64,000 nucleotides of DNA. Origin: Carnobacterium alterfunditum DSM 5972 (lineage in GTDB: Bacteria; Bacillota; Bacilli; Lactobacillales; Carnobacteriaceae). The stretch is from assembly GCF_000744115.1 (NCBI RefSeq), contig NZ_JQLG01000004.1, positions 620,001 to 684,000 on the forward strand, given 5' to 3'. The notes beneath the pieces are model-generated. The model was not told the origin of the DNA. It made no database searches and worked only from the letters and a program-made list of their open reading frames with translations. Numbering within the stretch: position 1 is the stretch's first letter; each line of letters starts with the position of its first letter. A program made the translations under genes and the position numbers. Below are positions 52,061-60,508 of this stretch, piece by piece.

Positions 52061-53380
52061 ATGTCTCATAATAATTGTATCCGAACTGCACTTGATTTAA
52101 AAGATAAAAATATCTTTTTTGATGAAAAATTTTGCGAGGAGAAACGAATCAAAGGGTTCAGATCAAAAGTTTTCTATGCCACTTTAACGTACAAACCCAC
52201 TCACTGTGAGTGTTGTGGGATGAAGAACCACGCCTACTCTATTGTAAAGAATGGGTATTTAACCTCTAGGGTTAAATGGGTCAGTTCGACTCATTATGCA
52301 ACGTCTATTCGATTAAAGAAGCAGCGGTTTCTTTGTAGAGCATGCGGTGTTACCTTTGTTGCACGTTCTCCTGAAATTGAAGAAGGTTGCTTCATCGCTA
52401 AACGGGTCAAACAGTCTATCGCGGTTGAATTAGCCGACACTATTTCTATAAAAGACCTGTCTAAACGGCATTTTGTTTCTCCTACCACTGTAGACAGAGT
52501 CTTGAAACAACTCAATCAGTCTGTTAAAAATACCTTCAAATCCTTGCCGCAACACCTCTCTTTCGATGAATTTCAATCCGTTAAAAACGTCGAAGGAAAA
52601 ATGAGCTTTATTTATTCGAATGCAGACACACATGAACCAATCGATATCTTGCCAACTCGGCTGCTACTAGCTTTACGCCGTCACTTTCTTCGCTATCCCT
52701 ATAAGACGAGGATGAACGTAAAAACGATTGTCGTAGACATGAACGCGGCCTACTTTACATTAGTTAAAGATCTCTTTCCTAATGCTAAAGTGATCATTGA
52801 CCGTTTCCATATCGTTCAGTTGATATCACGCTCGTTGAATCAAACCAGAGTTCAAACAATGAAACAATTCCATACCTCTAATTCAGAAGATTTAAAGAAT
52901 TACAGAAAATTTAAAAGGTACTGGCAACTCCTGTTAAAGGATTCAGACGACTTAAATTTTAAGGATTACCGCTATCAACGACTCTTTAAAAAACCTTTAC
53001 CGAATACAGAAATCATCGACTACCTACTTACGCTCGACGAGACTCTTAAAGCGACGTATGATTTGTATCAAAATCTTCTTTATTATTCTAAAAAAAATGA
53101 CTATAAAGGGTTTAAAGACCTTGTACTTAAGGCTTCTCCTAAAGAGTTATCTCCTTTTATGCAGACTGCCCTTAAAACCCTGCGTAAACACTTGCCTAGG
53201 ATAAAACATACTTTTATGTATCCCTATTCTAACGGTGCTTTAGAAGGGTCAATCAATAAAATAAAAGTCATCAAACGGGTTGCTTATGGTTATCGGAATT
53301 TTCAGAACTTTAGATGTCGTATTTTGATTAGTTTTAAAGCAAAAAAAAGCAGCGCGAGAAGATTCTCTCACGCTGCTTAA
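52061..53380 (+). CDS. ISL3-family transposase
   Basis: A 439-residue transposase. The N-terminal zinc-binding part has CECCGMKNH and CRACGVTF; a helix-turn-helix follows (DTISIKDLSKRHFVSPTTVD). The catalytic region contains LSFDEFQSVKN, KTIVVDMNAAYFTLVKDLFP, VIIDRFHIVQLISRSLN and YSNGALEGSINKIKVIKRVA. It is intact; its own promoter region may be displaced by the nested IS30. Confidence 0.93.
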   Translation: MSHNNCIRTALDLKDKNIFFDEKFCEEKRIKGFRSKVFYATLTYKPTHCECCGMKNHAYSIVKNGYLTSRVKWVSSTHYATSIRLKKQRFLCRACGVTFVARSPEIEEGCFIAKRVKQSIAVELADTISIKDLSKRHFVSPTTVDRVLKQLNQSVKNTFKSLPQHLSFDEFQSVKNVEGKMSFIYSNADTHEPIDILPTRLLLALRRHFLRYPYKTRMNVKTIVVDMNAAYFTLVKDLFPNAKVIIDRFHIVQLISRSLNQTRVQTMKQFHTSNSEDLKNYRKFKRYWQLLLKDSDDLNFKDYRYQRLFKKPLPNTEIIDYLLTLDETLKATYDLYQNLLYYSKKNDYKGFKDLVLKASPKELSPFMQTALKTLRKHLPRIKHTFMYPYSNGALEGSINKIKVIKRVAYGYRNFQNFRCRILISFKAKKSSARRFSHAA

Positions 53381-53447
53381 ACAAGACGTTATTTCCAACT
53401 AAATTTAGCTCATCCACACCATTTGACGTAGAGCCAAAATTTCGAAA

Positions 53448-53474
53448 GAAATGTTTTTGGGAAAGCTGTTTTTT
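53448..53474 (+). terminator. Right arm of the spx terminator
   Basis: Complement of 50853-50879 followed by six T. Now 2.6 kb from its partner because of the ISL3 insertion; IS30 copy 2 lies five bases further on. Confidence 0.78.
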
Positions 53475-53481
53475 ATCAATT

Positions 53482-54544
53482 TCTGATTTGTCAAATTAAG
53501 CTATACAAAATATCTTCATCCATGTAACTCATAAAAACTTCCAGCGGTGTTTGGTAATTTAATGACTTTCTTGGAATTATATTCCGTTTGTGTGCAACAG
53601 ACGATACGAAAGCCTGATCAACTTCGTTGAAATCCATTTCTTTTGGCAATCCATCTTTTCGAAGAAGCCCATTAGAATTCTCGTTTAAAGCTCGTTGTGA
53701 AGGCGTTCCAGGGTCAGCGAAGTAGATAGCGACATCATGCTGGTTGCACAAAGATTTCCAGTTGGAGAACTCCTTACCGCAATCAAAAGTAATTGATTTG
53801 AATAATTTTTTTGGTATGGATTGGAACCATTGATTCATAGCACTCTCAATGTCGCAGGCTTTACGCCCTTTGGGCTTTAAGGTAATGATAGCTTTCGATA
53901 AAATCTCTACTAGAGTAATGACCGCACTTTTGTGGCGGACACCTACAATGGTATCTCCTTCGATATGACCAAATTCTTCTTTAAATGTTGGATAATCTAT
54001 TATTCTTTCAGAGATATTTCGTTTATAAGCTTGTCTACCTCTACGTTCTTGATGTCCGTTAGGCTTTCTTTTCCCTTTCATTGGAAGGGTAGCTTCATCG
54101 AATGTTTTTTCTTTAAATTGTCTATAAAGTGTTCGTACGGAACAGTCTATTGTCATTTCTTTACGGCCAATAATGACATCAGGCGTCCAGCCTTCAGCTA
54201 CTTTTTCCTTGATATAAAGATGTTGTTCTTCTGGTAAAACAACTTTTTCGCGTCCACACTGCTTCTTGTTTTTCTTATACCGTAGGTAATACTCGAAAGC
54301 TGTATGTCCTGCTCTGAAGAACCTGATAACATTATTAATCGGTGTTCGAGTACGATTCAAGTAAGCAGCTATTTTAGCAACTGGAATACCTTGATGGTAA
54401 TAAGCTTCTATCATCACTAGTTCATCCATGGTAATATGGGTATAGGTCATTTGTGATCACTCCTTGTTTTCTATGGTTGGAAATACAATTAGAGTGTATC
54501 ACGAATGGCTTTTTTATTTGTATAGCTTAATCTTACAATCCACG
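53482..54544 (-). mobile_element. IS30-family element, copy 2
   Basis: 1063 bp with a 3-bp duplication ATT at 53479-53481 and 54545-54547. It has T at the position where copy 1 has the silent G. Confidence 0.95.
53491..54450 (-). CDS. IS30-family transposase (copy 2)
   Basis: The same 319-residue protein as copy 1, with intact HTH and DDE motifs. It is five bases into a terminator-distal position after spx, so no host gene is broken. Confidence 0.95.
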   Translation of the reverse strand: MTYTHITMDELVMIEAYYHQGIPVAKIAAYLNRTRTPINNVIRFFRAGHTAFEYYLRYKKNKKQCGREKVVLPEEQHLYIKEKVAEGWTPDVIIGRKEMTIDCSVRTLYRQFKEKTFDEATLPMKGKRKPNGHQERRGRQAYKRNISERIIDYPTFKEEFGHIEGDTIVGVRHKSAVITLVEILSKAIITLKPKGRKACDIESAMNQWFQSIPKKLFKSITFDCGKEFSNWKSLCNQHDVAIYFADPGTPSQRALNENSNGLLRKDGLPKEMDFNEVDQAFVSSVAHKRNIIPRKSLNYQTPLEVFMSYMDEDILYSLI

Positions 54545-54582
54545 ATTCTAAAAATCATAGAAACTAGCCAAATTTTAAAAGA

Positions 54583-55248
54583 TTAGACCATCATCCTTTT
54601 TTTCAACTCTCTCAGCACTTCTGCTCGATAAAAAATAAAATTGACGATCAGCATAACGGTACTCAATCCTATTGACAGCCATGCTGGTAAAGGATTTGTT
54701 ACCCAATCAAAGAAAAGAAAAACAGCTGGGATCAAACCAATCAGCGCTGCACACAACAAATATAGAATATAATCTTCGACTTCTACTTTCACCAAACGAA
54801 CCGCGATATACATAGCGATAAGTGCAAAAATGCAAATCATCGGCACCGCATGAGTGGTTGACCAAGCTGACCATCCCTCTACATAATCCCAATAGATACT
54901 TAATAAAGATAAGGAAATAATCAAATAGACGATACTTTTAGCAATGTTTCGGCGTTTGCGAATAATAATCAAAACAACTAGCCACATACTTACAATACCA
55001 AAAGAAATAATGTTGAGGCCTCTGGTTGAATTCAAAAAGAACAGTTCAATGATAAGAGATATACTGATAGTCGCAATAGAAATACTCGTCAAAATACGCA
55101 AAACTTGTTGCTTATTAAAACGTAACGGGATATCTGGATAAGGATTAGGTGTTGGTATTTCAGAAACCTTTTCCAATGGTTGATGACAAAGAGGACAATT
55201 TAACCAATCGCCATTAACAGACACCTTACATTCTTGGCAATATCTCAC
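54583..55248 (-). CDS. Zinc-ribbon membrane protein (DUF6320-like)
   Basis: A 221-residue protein with an N-terminal zinc ribbon (CQEC and CPLC, residues 4-21), then six or so membrane helices. It starts with GTG overlapping the acyltransferase stop (GTGA), so it is the third gene of a coupled set. DUF6320 proteins often accompany these enzymes; no function is established. It may anchor or transport a product of the two enzymes. Confidence 0.75.
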   Translation of the reverse strand: MRYCQECKVSVNGDWLNCPLCHQPLEKVSEIPTPNPYPDIPLRFNKQQVLRILTSISIATISISLIIELFFLNSTRGLNIISFGIVSMWLVVLIIIRKRRNIAKSIVYLIISLSLLSIYWDYVEGWSAWSTTHAVPMICIFALIAMYIAVRLVKVEVEDYILYLLCAALIGLIPAVFLFFDWVTNPLPAWLSIGLSTVMLIVNFIFYRAEVLRELKKRMMV

Positions 55249-56654
55249 TCTTCTTCACCTCTCAATTCTAAACCATCTATTCTATTAGCTGAAATAGTTA
55301 TAGGTACCCCCAGAGCGGTTAAATCTCTAACAAATTGTTTATACAATGTGGTTTCGACGAATGGCGAATTTAAACAAATAGATAAATAGTCTTGGTGACT
55401 GATGACACAAAACTGCGGTCTTACGGCAGACGTTTGAAAATAAAATTGATGCACCTTATCATCGATTGATTGAGGTAATTGAACGCTTCCTAAATTAGAC
55501 ATTGCAAAAGTTAACCCGCGATTGTTAAAGTAATTGATCACTTTTAAAATACCATCCTTGACAGGTCTAAAAATTACACGCGTAATAGGATTAAATTCAT
55601 AGGCAATCAATTTGTTTAATCGTGTTTCTAAACTATTTGGACTAAGTTGTTGCTGCAATTGTTCTTTAAGTGTCTTACAAATAACCGCTAAATTTGTTTC
55701 CTCTGACGGCTCATACGTATATTCCAAATGCGTAGTACTAAAAAAGTTTCGAGCAGAAGTTGAATCATAAAATTTCCTCAAGTTGACTGGAACCGATACC
55801 GCTATTGTCATCCCGTCTTCTACAACAGGGTTCGTTTTCTGGATGGCTTCGATGAATAATGCCGTTAAATAAATTGTAAGCGAAGCGTTTTGTTCATGTG
55901 CTAATTTCAACACCGGTTGAACCGACATATTTAATTCAACGACATGCGTCCGATTATCAATTGTTCGCTTGCCTTTTATTTGATAAACTTTCTTTCGCTT
56001 CTTTTTATTTTCTTGATTGGTCATTTCATACCGCATAGCTTTTTTTCCATATTCTAGTGCAAATTTACCAGCTGTCTTACTTGCACCCGTTAATTTACGG
56101 ATAGAAGACTGCGCGGCTTCTGCATAGGTGCGTTGTCCTTTATGACGGAAGTGATGGATAAAACTATCTGTATGTGCACCCTCTATAGCGCGCTCTGACT
56201 GGGAACTTTCCTTGTTTGTTTCAGCAGAGATAAAATCATTTTGAAGGAGAACGTATTCACTCAACAAATCTTCAAAAAACCACATCGCTCCCGTTCCATC
56301 TGACAAAGCATGAAACACTTCCAAATGAATTCGATTTTGATAATATACTACTCGGAACAGCAATTCTTTACGATCAAAATGATACAATTGAGAACAAGGA
56401 GGTTGTTCATCCAATAAGACTTGCGGTTTCAAATCACTTTCTTCTAAATAGTACCAGAATACACCTCGTCGTAAGACACTATGATAGAGCGGATAGGCTT
56501 CAAAGTTCTTGTCTAATGCTAGTTGCAATAATATTGGATCAATGGCTTCTTCCATAGTTGCACTCAGTCGAAAGACCTTCGTATCAAAATCAGTCATGGA
56601 CGCGAGAAAAATATTAGACGCATTATCAAGACGAACCCAATTTTTCCGTTTCAT
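55245..56654 (-). CDS. Alcohol acetyltransferase/condensation-fold acyltransferase
   Basis: A 469-residue protein of the CoA-dependent acyltransferase fold. The catalytic HxxxD motif is in LEVFHALSDGTGAMWFFEDL (near residue 125), and AVSVPVNLRKFYDSTSARNF matches the second half. The family includes yeast-type alcohol acetyltransferases and peptide-synthetase condensation domains. Acyl donor and acceptor are unknown. It lies between an esterase gene and the zinc-ribbon membrane gene. Confidence 0.82.
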   Translation of the reverse strand: MKRKNWVRLDNASNIFLASMTDFDTKVFRLSATMEEAIDPILLQLALDKNFEAYPLYHSVLRRGVFWYYLEESDLKPQVLLDEQPPCSQLYHFDRKELLFRVVYYQNRIHLEVFHALSDGTGAMWFFEDLLSEYVLLQNDFISAETNKESSQSERAIEGAHTDSFIHHFRHKGQRTYAEAAQSSIRKLTGASKTAGKFALEYGKKAMRYEMTNQENKKKRKKVYQIKGKRTIDNRTHVVELNMSVQPVLKLAHEQNASLTIYLTALFIEAIQKTNPVVEDGMTIAVSVPVNLRKFYDSTSARNFFSTTHLEYTYEPSEETNLAVICKTLKEQLQQQLSPNSLETRLNKLIAYEFNPITRVIFRPVKDGILKVINYFNNRGLTFAMSNLGSVQLPQSIDDKVHQFYFQTSAVRPQFCVISHQDYLSICLNSPFVETTLYKQFVRDLTALGVPITISANRIDGLELRGEEE

Positions 56655-56694
56655 ATTATTTCCCCTTCACTCTACTAAAATTCGCCTTTTTAGT

Positions 56695-57618
56695 TTACTT
56701 TTCGTTTAAAAAATTATTTATAGCCTGATAAGCAGCTGTCACTGGTACCGCGAATTTAGGGTAGGTAATGAAGCCATGTACTGCTCCTCCGATTCGCTGA
56801 ATGACTACATCATTTCCGGCTTCTCTTAAAGCTATTCCATACATTTCGCCTTCATCGCGTAATGGATCAAATTCCGCTGTAATGATCAATGTTTTAGGCT
56901 GATTTTTTAAATCTTTTGCCATCAGCGGCGAGATGTAAGGATTCTTACGGTTAGCTGGATCAGGTTCATACATCTCCATATATTCTTGAACTTTTTTGGC
57001 TGTCAAGCCATATTCATACCCATTTGTACGAATGGATTCAAACGGAGAACTCTCTGTATGGTTCCAATAAGTGACTGGGTAAAGTAAAATTTGCTTAGTT
57101 GGGACTGCTTTTCCTCTGTCCCTCAACAATAAAGAAACGGCAGCTGCTAAATTCCCGCCGGCTGAATCTCCGATCAACGTGATTTGTGAAGCCTCCATGG
57201 ATCCGCTTAGTTCCAGATGAGTCATTAAGGTTTCTGCGATTCGGTAGCAATCTTCTAAGCCAGATGGATACGGGTACTCTGGAGCTAGCCGGTAATCGAC
57301 TGAATACACTACTCTTCCTGTTAAGTCAGCCATATTTGTACAAGCTGTTGTATAAGTATCGATATCCCCGATTACCCATCCCCCTCCATGAAAGAAAACT
57401 AAAACATCTTCATTTAAAGGTTCCTTTGGATAAAAAATGCGTACTGGGATATCATGTGATCGATCCTCCGAATAAATTTTCTTATCTAATATTCGATACC
57501 CTCTTTTTGGTTTTGACGAAAAGAATTGCTGCACTTTTCGTACCCAGAGATAATCTTCTTGCATGTTTATTTTTGGTGAAGATACTAATTTTAATACGAT
57601 TCTAAATAATGGATTCAT
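56695..57618 (-). CDS. Alpha/beta hydrolase (hormone-sensitive-lipase-type esterase)
   Basis: A 307-residue esterase. The oxyanion motif is LVFFHGGGWVIGD, the nucleophile is in LIGDSAGGNLAAAV, the catalytic Asp region is TAEFDPLRDEGEMY and the His is in GAVHGFITY. It is first in the three-gene set, with the acyltransferase gene 40 bases downstream. An esterase and an acyltransferase together suggest making or trimming an ester-linked product; this is inference. Confidence 0.9.
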   Translation of the reverse strand: MNPLFRIVLKLVSSPKINMQEDYLWVRKVQQFFSSKPKRGYRILDKKIYSEDRSHDIPVRIFYPKEPLNEDVLVFFHGGGWVIGDIDTYTTACTNMADLTGRVVYSVDYRLAPEYPYPSGLEDCYRIAETLMTHLELSGSMEASQITLIGDSAGGNLAAAVSLLLRDRGKAVPTKQILLYPVTYWNHTESSPFESIRTNGYEYGLTAKKVQEYMEMYEPDPANRKNPYISPLMAKDLKNQPKTLIITAEFDPLRDEGEMYGIALREAGNDVVIQRIGGAVHGFITYPKFAVPVTAAYQAINNFLNEK

Positions 57619-57737
57619 TTTTTTCCTTTCACACTAACCTATTCTTTTTATTCAGCATGAGTTATTCGTTTAAAATTGTCAAGACAATACACCATTGGAA
57701 TAGGATTGATTCATCATCACCAAAAATTGTAGGACCT

Positions 57738-57777
57738 AAAAAGCCATTATTTCCAGCTGCAAATAATGACTTTTTTC
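57738..57777 (-). terminator. Terminator after ribT-like gene
   Basis: Stem AAAAAGCCATTATTT/AAATAATGACTTTTTT with one mismatch and an eight-base loop. T runs follow on both strands. It lies between the RibT-like gene and the esterase operon. Confidence 0.75.
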
Positions 57778-57788
57778 TTTTTATTTGT

Positions 57789-58130
57789 CTAATAGACAGC
57801 ATCTATAAAGGCTTCTATCTCAACAATAGCAGTCATTCTGTATTCGCTATATATTTTTTGAATTTCACTTATCATGGCCTTTCCTACTCCTTCTCCGCGA
57901 AATGAAGGGATAACAGCTAAATGTTGGATCAAAAACCCATCTTTTTGGAGGCTGATTCCTATTATTCCAATATATTTTTCATCTTCTTTCCACAAATACA
58001 TTTCCCAGTTAGGATCTTGTTGATAGCGTTGCATCGTTAGTTGGAGGTGTTTTAATCCCTGCTCTTTTGGCATAAGCGATAGTAAACCTTGAGCCACTTT
58101 GTTATGGCTACTTCTATACTTAACTAACAC
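57789..58130 (-). CDS. RibT-like GNAT acetyltransferase
   Basis: A 113-residue protein close to Bacillus RibT (LVKYRSSHNKVAQGLLSLMP, YLWKEDEKYIGIIG). The acetyl-CoA motif is LAVIPSFRGEGVGKAMISEI. It is shorter at the C-terminus than RibT as I recall it. No riboflavin genes are nearby, so a riboflavin role is not supported by context. The start is GTG at 58130 with AAGGGG upstream. Confidence 0.75.
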   Translation of the reverse strand: MLVKYRSSHNKVAQGLLSLMPKEQGLKHLQLTMQRYQQDPNWEMYLWKEDEKYIGIIGISLQKDGFLIQHLAVIPSFRGEGVGKAMISEIQKIYSEYRMTAIVEIEAFIDAVY

Positions 58131-58264
58131 TAGCTACCCCTTCTCTCCTTTAAAGCAAAGCACTTTTCAAACATTTTGATTATAAGAAAATAGTATCATA
58201 TACCTGATTGTTGCCTAATTGATTGGACCATTAAATTGATTAGATTTTTGACTTTTTTATTCCA

Positions 58265-59327
58265 CGTGGATTGTAAGATTAAGCTATACAAATAAAAAAG
58301 CCATTCGTGATACACTCTAATTGTATTTCCAACCATAGAAAACAAGGAGTGATCACAAATGACCTATACCCATATTACCATGGATGAACTAGTGATGATA
58401 GAAGCTTATTACCATCAAGGTATTCCAGTTGCTAAAATAGCTGCTTACTTGAATCGTACTCGAACACCGATTAATAATGTTATCAGGTTCTTCAGAGCAG
58501 GACATACAGCTTTCGAGTATTACCTACGGTATAAGAAAAACAAGAAGCAGTGTGGACGCGAAAAAGTTGTTTTACCAGAAGAACAACATCTTTATATCAA
58601 GGAAAAAGTAGCTGAAGGCTGGACGCCTGATGTCATTATTGGCCGTAAAGAAATGACAATAGACTGTTCCGTACGAACACTTTATAGACAATTTAAAGAA
58701 AAAACATTCGATGAAGCTACCCTTCCAATGAAAGGGAAAAGAAAGCCTAACGGACATCAAGAACGTAGAGGTAGACAAGCTTATAAACGAAATATCTCTG
58801 AAAGAATAATAGATTATCCAACATTTAAAGAAGAATTTGGTCATATCGAAGGAGATACCATTGTAGGTGTCCGCCACAAAAGTGCGGTCATTACTCTAGT
58901 AGAGATTTTATCGAAAGCTATCATTACCTTAAAGCCCAAAGGGCGTAAAGCCTGCGACATTGAGAGTGCTATGAATCAATGGTTCCAATCCATACCAAAA
59001 AAATTATTCAAATCAATTACTTTTGATTGCGGTAAGGAGTTCTCCAACTGGAAATCTTTGTGCAACCAGCATGATGTCGCTATCTACTTCGCTGACCCTG
59101 GAACGCCTTCACAACGAGCTTTAAACGAGAATTCTAATGGGCTTCTTCGAAAAGATGGATTGCCAAAAGAAATGGATTTCAACGAAGTTGATCAGGCTTT
59201 CGTATCGTCTGTTGCACACAAACGGAATATAATTCCAAGAAAGTCATTAAATTACCAAACACCGCTGGAAGTTTTTATGAGTTACATGGATGAAGATATT
59301 TTGTATAGCTTAATTTGACAAATCAGA
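58265..59327 (+). mobile_element. IS30-family element, copy 3
   Basis: 1063 bp, the only copy in the plus orientation, with target duplication CCA at 58262-58264 and 59328-59330. Confidence 0.95.
58359..59318 (+). CDS. IS30-family transposase (copy 3)
   Basis: The same 319-residue transposase as the other copies, intact, with AAGGAG ten bases upstream of ATG. Its 5' element end provides an AT-rich promoter-like region. Confidence 0.95.
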   Translation: MTYTHITMDELVMIEAYYHQGIPVAKIAAYLNRTRTPINNVIRFFRAGHTAFEYYLRYKKNKKQCGREKVVLPEEQHLYIKEKVAEGWTPDVIIGRKEMTIDCSVRTLYRQFKEKTFDEATLPMKGKRKPNGHQERRGRQAYKRNISERIIDYPTFKEEFGHIEGDTIVGVRHKSAVITLVEILSKAIITLKPKGRKACDIESAMNQWFQSIPKKLFKSITFDCGKEFSNWKSLCNQHDVAIYFADPGTPSQRALNENSNGLLRKDGLPKEMDFNEVDQAFVSSVAHKRNIIPRKSLNYQTPLEVFMSYMDEDILYSLI

Positions 59328-59477
59328 CCATTTAAAAACTATTCTTTTCAAAGTTTTTATGATGCATTAACAGAGTCACACAATTCGTGTAACTCTGTTA
59401 GGTCTGAGAGGAAACAAAATGCACGTAACCACTCTTATAACTTTTGGTTCTAAAACAAATGGTGTGGATGTTTCAAA

Positions 59478-59657
59478 AAAATTTCTTCTGGAATGGACGG
59501 GTTTGCTTGTGGAGAGCCAAGGGAACGCCTGAAGCCTAAAAAAAATCTTCCGGCTTTCAAGCTTCAAACACACCGTAATCGCTGAAGCGCCAACGTTGTG
59601 TGATTCACATTGAATCCTCTACATGGCTACAAGCAACCCTATTCCTCCATAAATTTT
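59478..59657 (+). repeat. 180-bp foldback repeat, copy f
   Basis: Same orientation as copies a and b. The end ATTTCTTCTGGAATGGACGG, the hairpin parts and the closing ACATGGCTACAAGCAACCCT are recognisable; the right end is the most degraded of the six. It lies between IS30 copy 3 and the YflT-type gene, in 59331-59787, which has no gene. Confidence 0.75.
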
Positions 59658-59787
59658 GGGTAAGTAATGCCATTAGATTAAATCTATCAACACCAAAAAT
59701 TATACAGCCTAATTTTTTACCTTTGCATTTTTAGTTATACTTAACTATTTTCCAGCTTATCTTCTATATCTAAGATATCGATTTGAA

Positions 59788-60270
59788 TCAGGGATTTTTA
59801 TCTTCACTAGAATCGTCTTTTGCCGCTCCAGATTTCTTTACAACACCAGGAATGATAGGACCTGCGCCAAATCCAGGAACACTATTATTTATAGTCGGCG
59901 TTATAGGGACGGTGCGCTTTTCTTGATCATAACTTGAGGGCTCTGTTTCATCATCAATGATCACTACATATTCCCCATTTTTGATAGCTTTCGTATAGTC
60001 TTCTGTTTGCTTTTTATTAAAACCATATTTTTTAAGTGGATCATCTTCATCATTTGAGAAAACCTGTTTTACTTTTTCCCATATCGAATCTGGCTCCTCT
60101 TCAGTTGTAACGGCCTCAAATTCTGCAATAATATGATCTTTAATAGCCTTGATTTTTTCTTCTTTTGCCACTACCGTAATATTATCAGATCTATAGCCTT
60201 CCTTTTGCAACCGTTCAACTTTTGCTGTTGTTTTTTCAAGTGTAGGATAAGCTCCTAAGATTTTTTTCAT
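59788..60270 (-). CDS. General stress protein 17M-like (YflT domain)
   Basis: A 160-residue protein. The N-terminal half, ILGAYPTLEKTTAKVERLQK followed by GYRSDNITVVAKEE, and DYTKAIKNGEYVVIID match the YflT/GSP17M domain, which is heat- or stress-induced in Bacillus. The C-terminal tail is polar and Pro-rich. AAAGGTG lies upstream of the ATG. Its biochemical role is unknown. Confidence 0.85.
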   Translation of the reverse strand: MKKILGAYPTLEKTTAKVERLQKEGYRSDNITVVAKEEKIKAIKDHIIAEFEAVTTEEEPDSIWEKVKQVFSNDEDDPLKKYGFNKKQTEDYTKAIKNGEYVVIIDDETEPSSYDQEKRTVPITPTINNSVPGFGAGPIIPGVVKKSGAAKDDSSEDKNP

Positions 60271-60508
60271 TGATTCTCACACCTTTCATCTTCTATTTTT
60301 TCTTTATCATACCAAATAAAAGAACTGCTTCCAAAGATAACGCTTTCTTTATTTATGTTGGCTATTTCATGCTAGTTTGCCTTATACGATCGTTCATTTA
60401 TCTAGTTACGATTGCTATTTTTAAAAAATTATAAGTGCTATAATAAAGAAACAAAATAAAATTGGTATAGAGAGAAATCATTATTTGATTTTAAAGGAGC
60501 GTACATAT

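Larger units (their letters stand above)
50880..53435 (+). mobile_element. ISL3-family element carrying a nested IS30
   Basis: Ends GGCTGTATAATTTTTGGTGT (left) and, reversed, GGCTCTACGTCAAATGGTGT (right) share GGTGTGGATGA. An 8-bp target duplication AAAATTTC is present at 50872-50879 and 53436-53443, as ISL3 elements make. An IS30-family element is inserted between the left end and the transposase gene. Without it the ISL3 element would be about 1.5 kb. Confidence 0.92.

Noticed and set aside
57619-57790. Minus-strand frame containing AAGNNGFLGPTIFGDDE after ribT
   Set aside because: It runs through the terminator hairpin and is out of frame with the RibT-like gene; no start site. Probably chance.
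57789-58130. Riboflavin operon
   Set aside because: Only a RibT-like acetyltransferase is present; no rib genes or FMN riboswitch nearby.
53482-59327. Composite transposon made of IS30 copies 2 and 3 around the esterase operon
   Set aside because: Each IS30 copy has its own matching 3-bp duplication on both sides, so each inserted alone.
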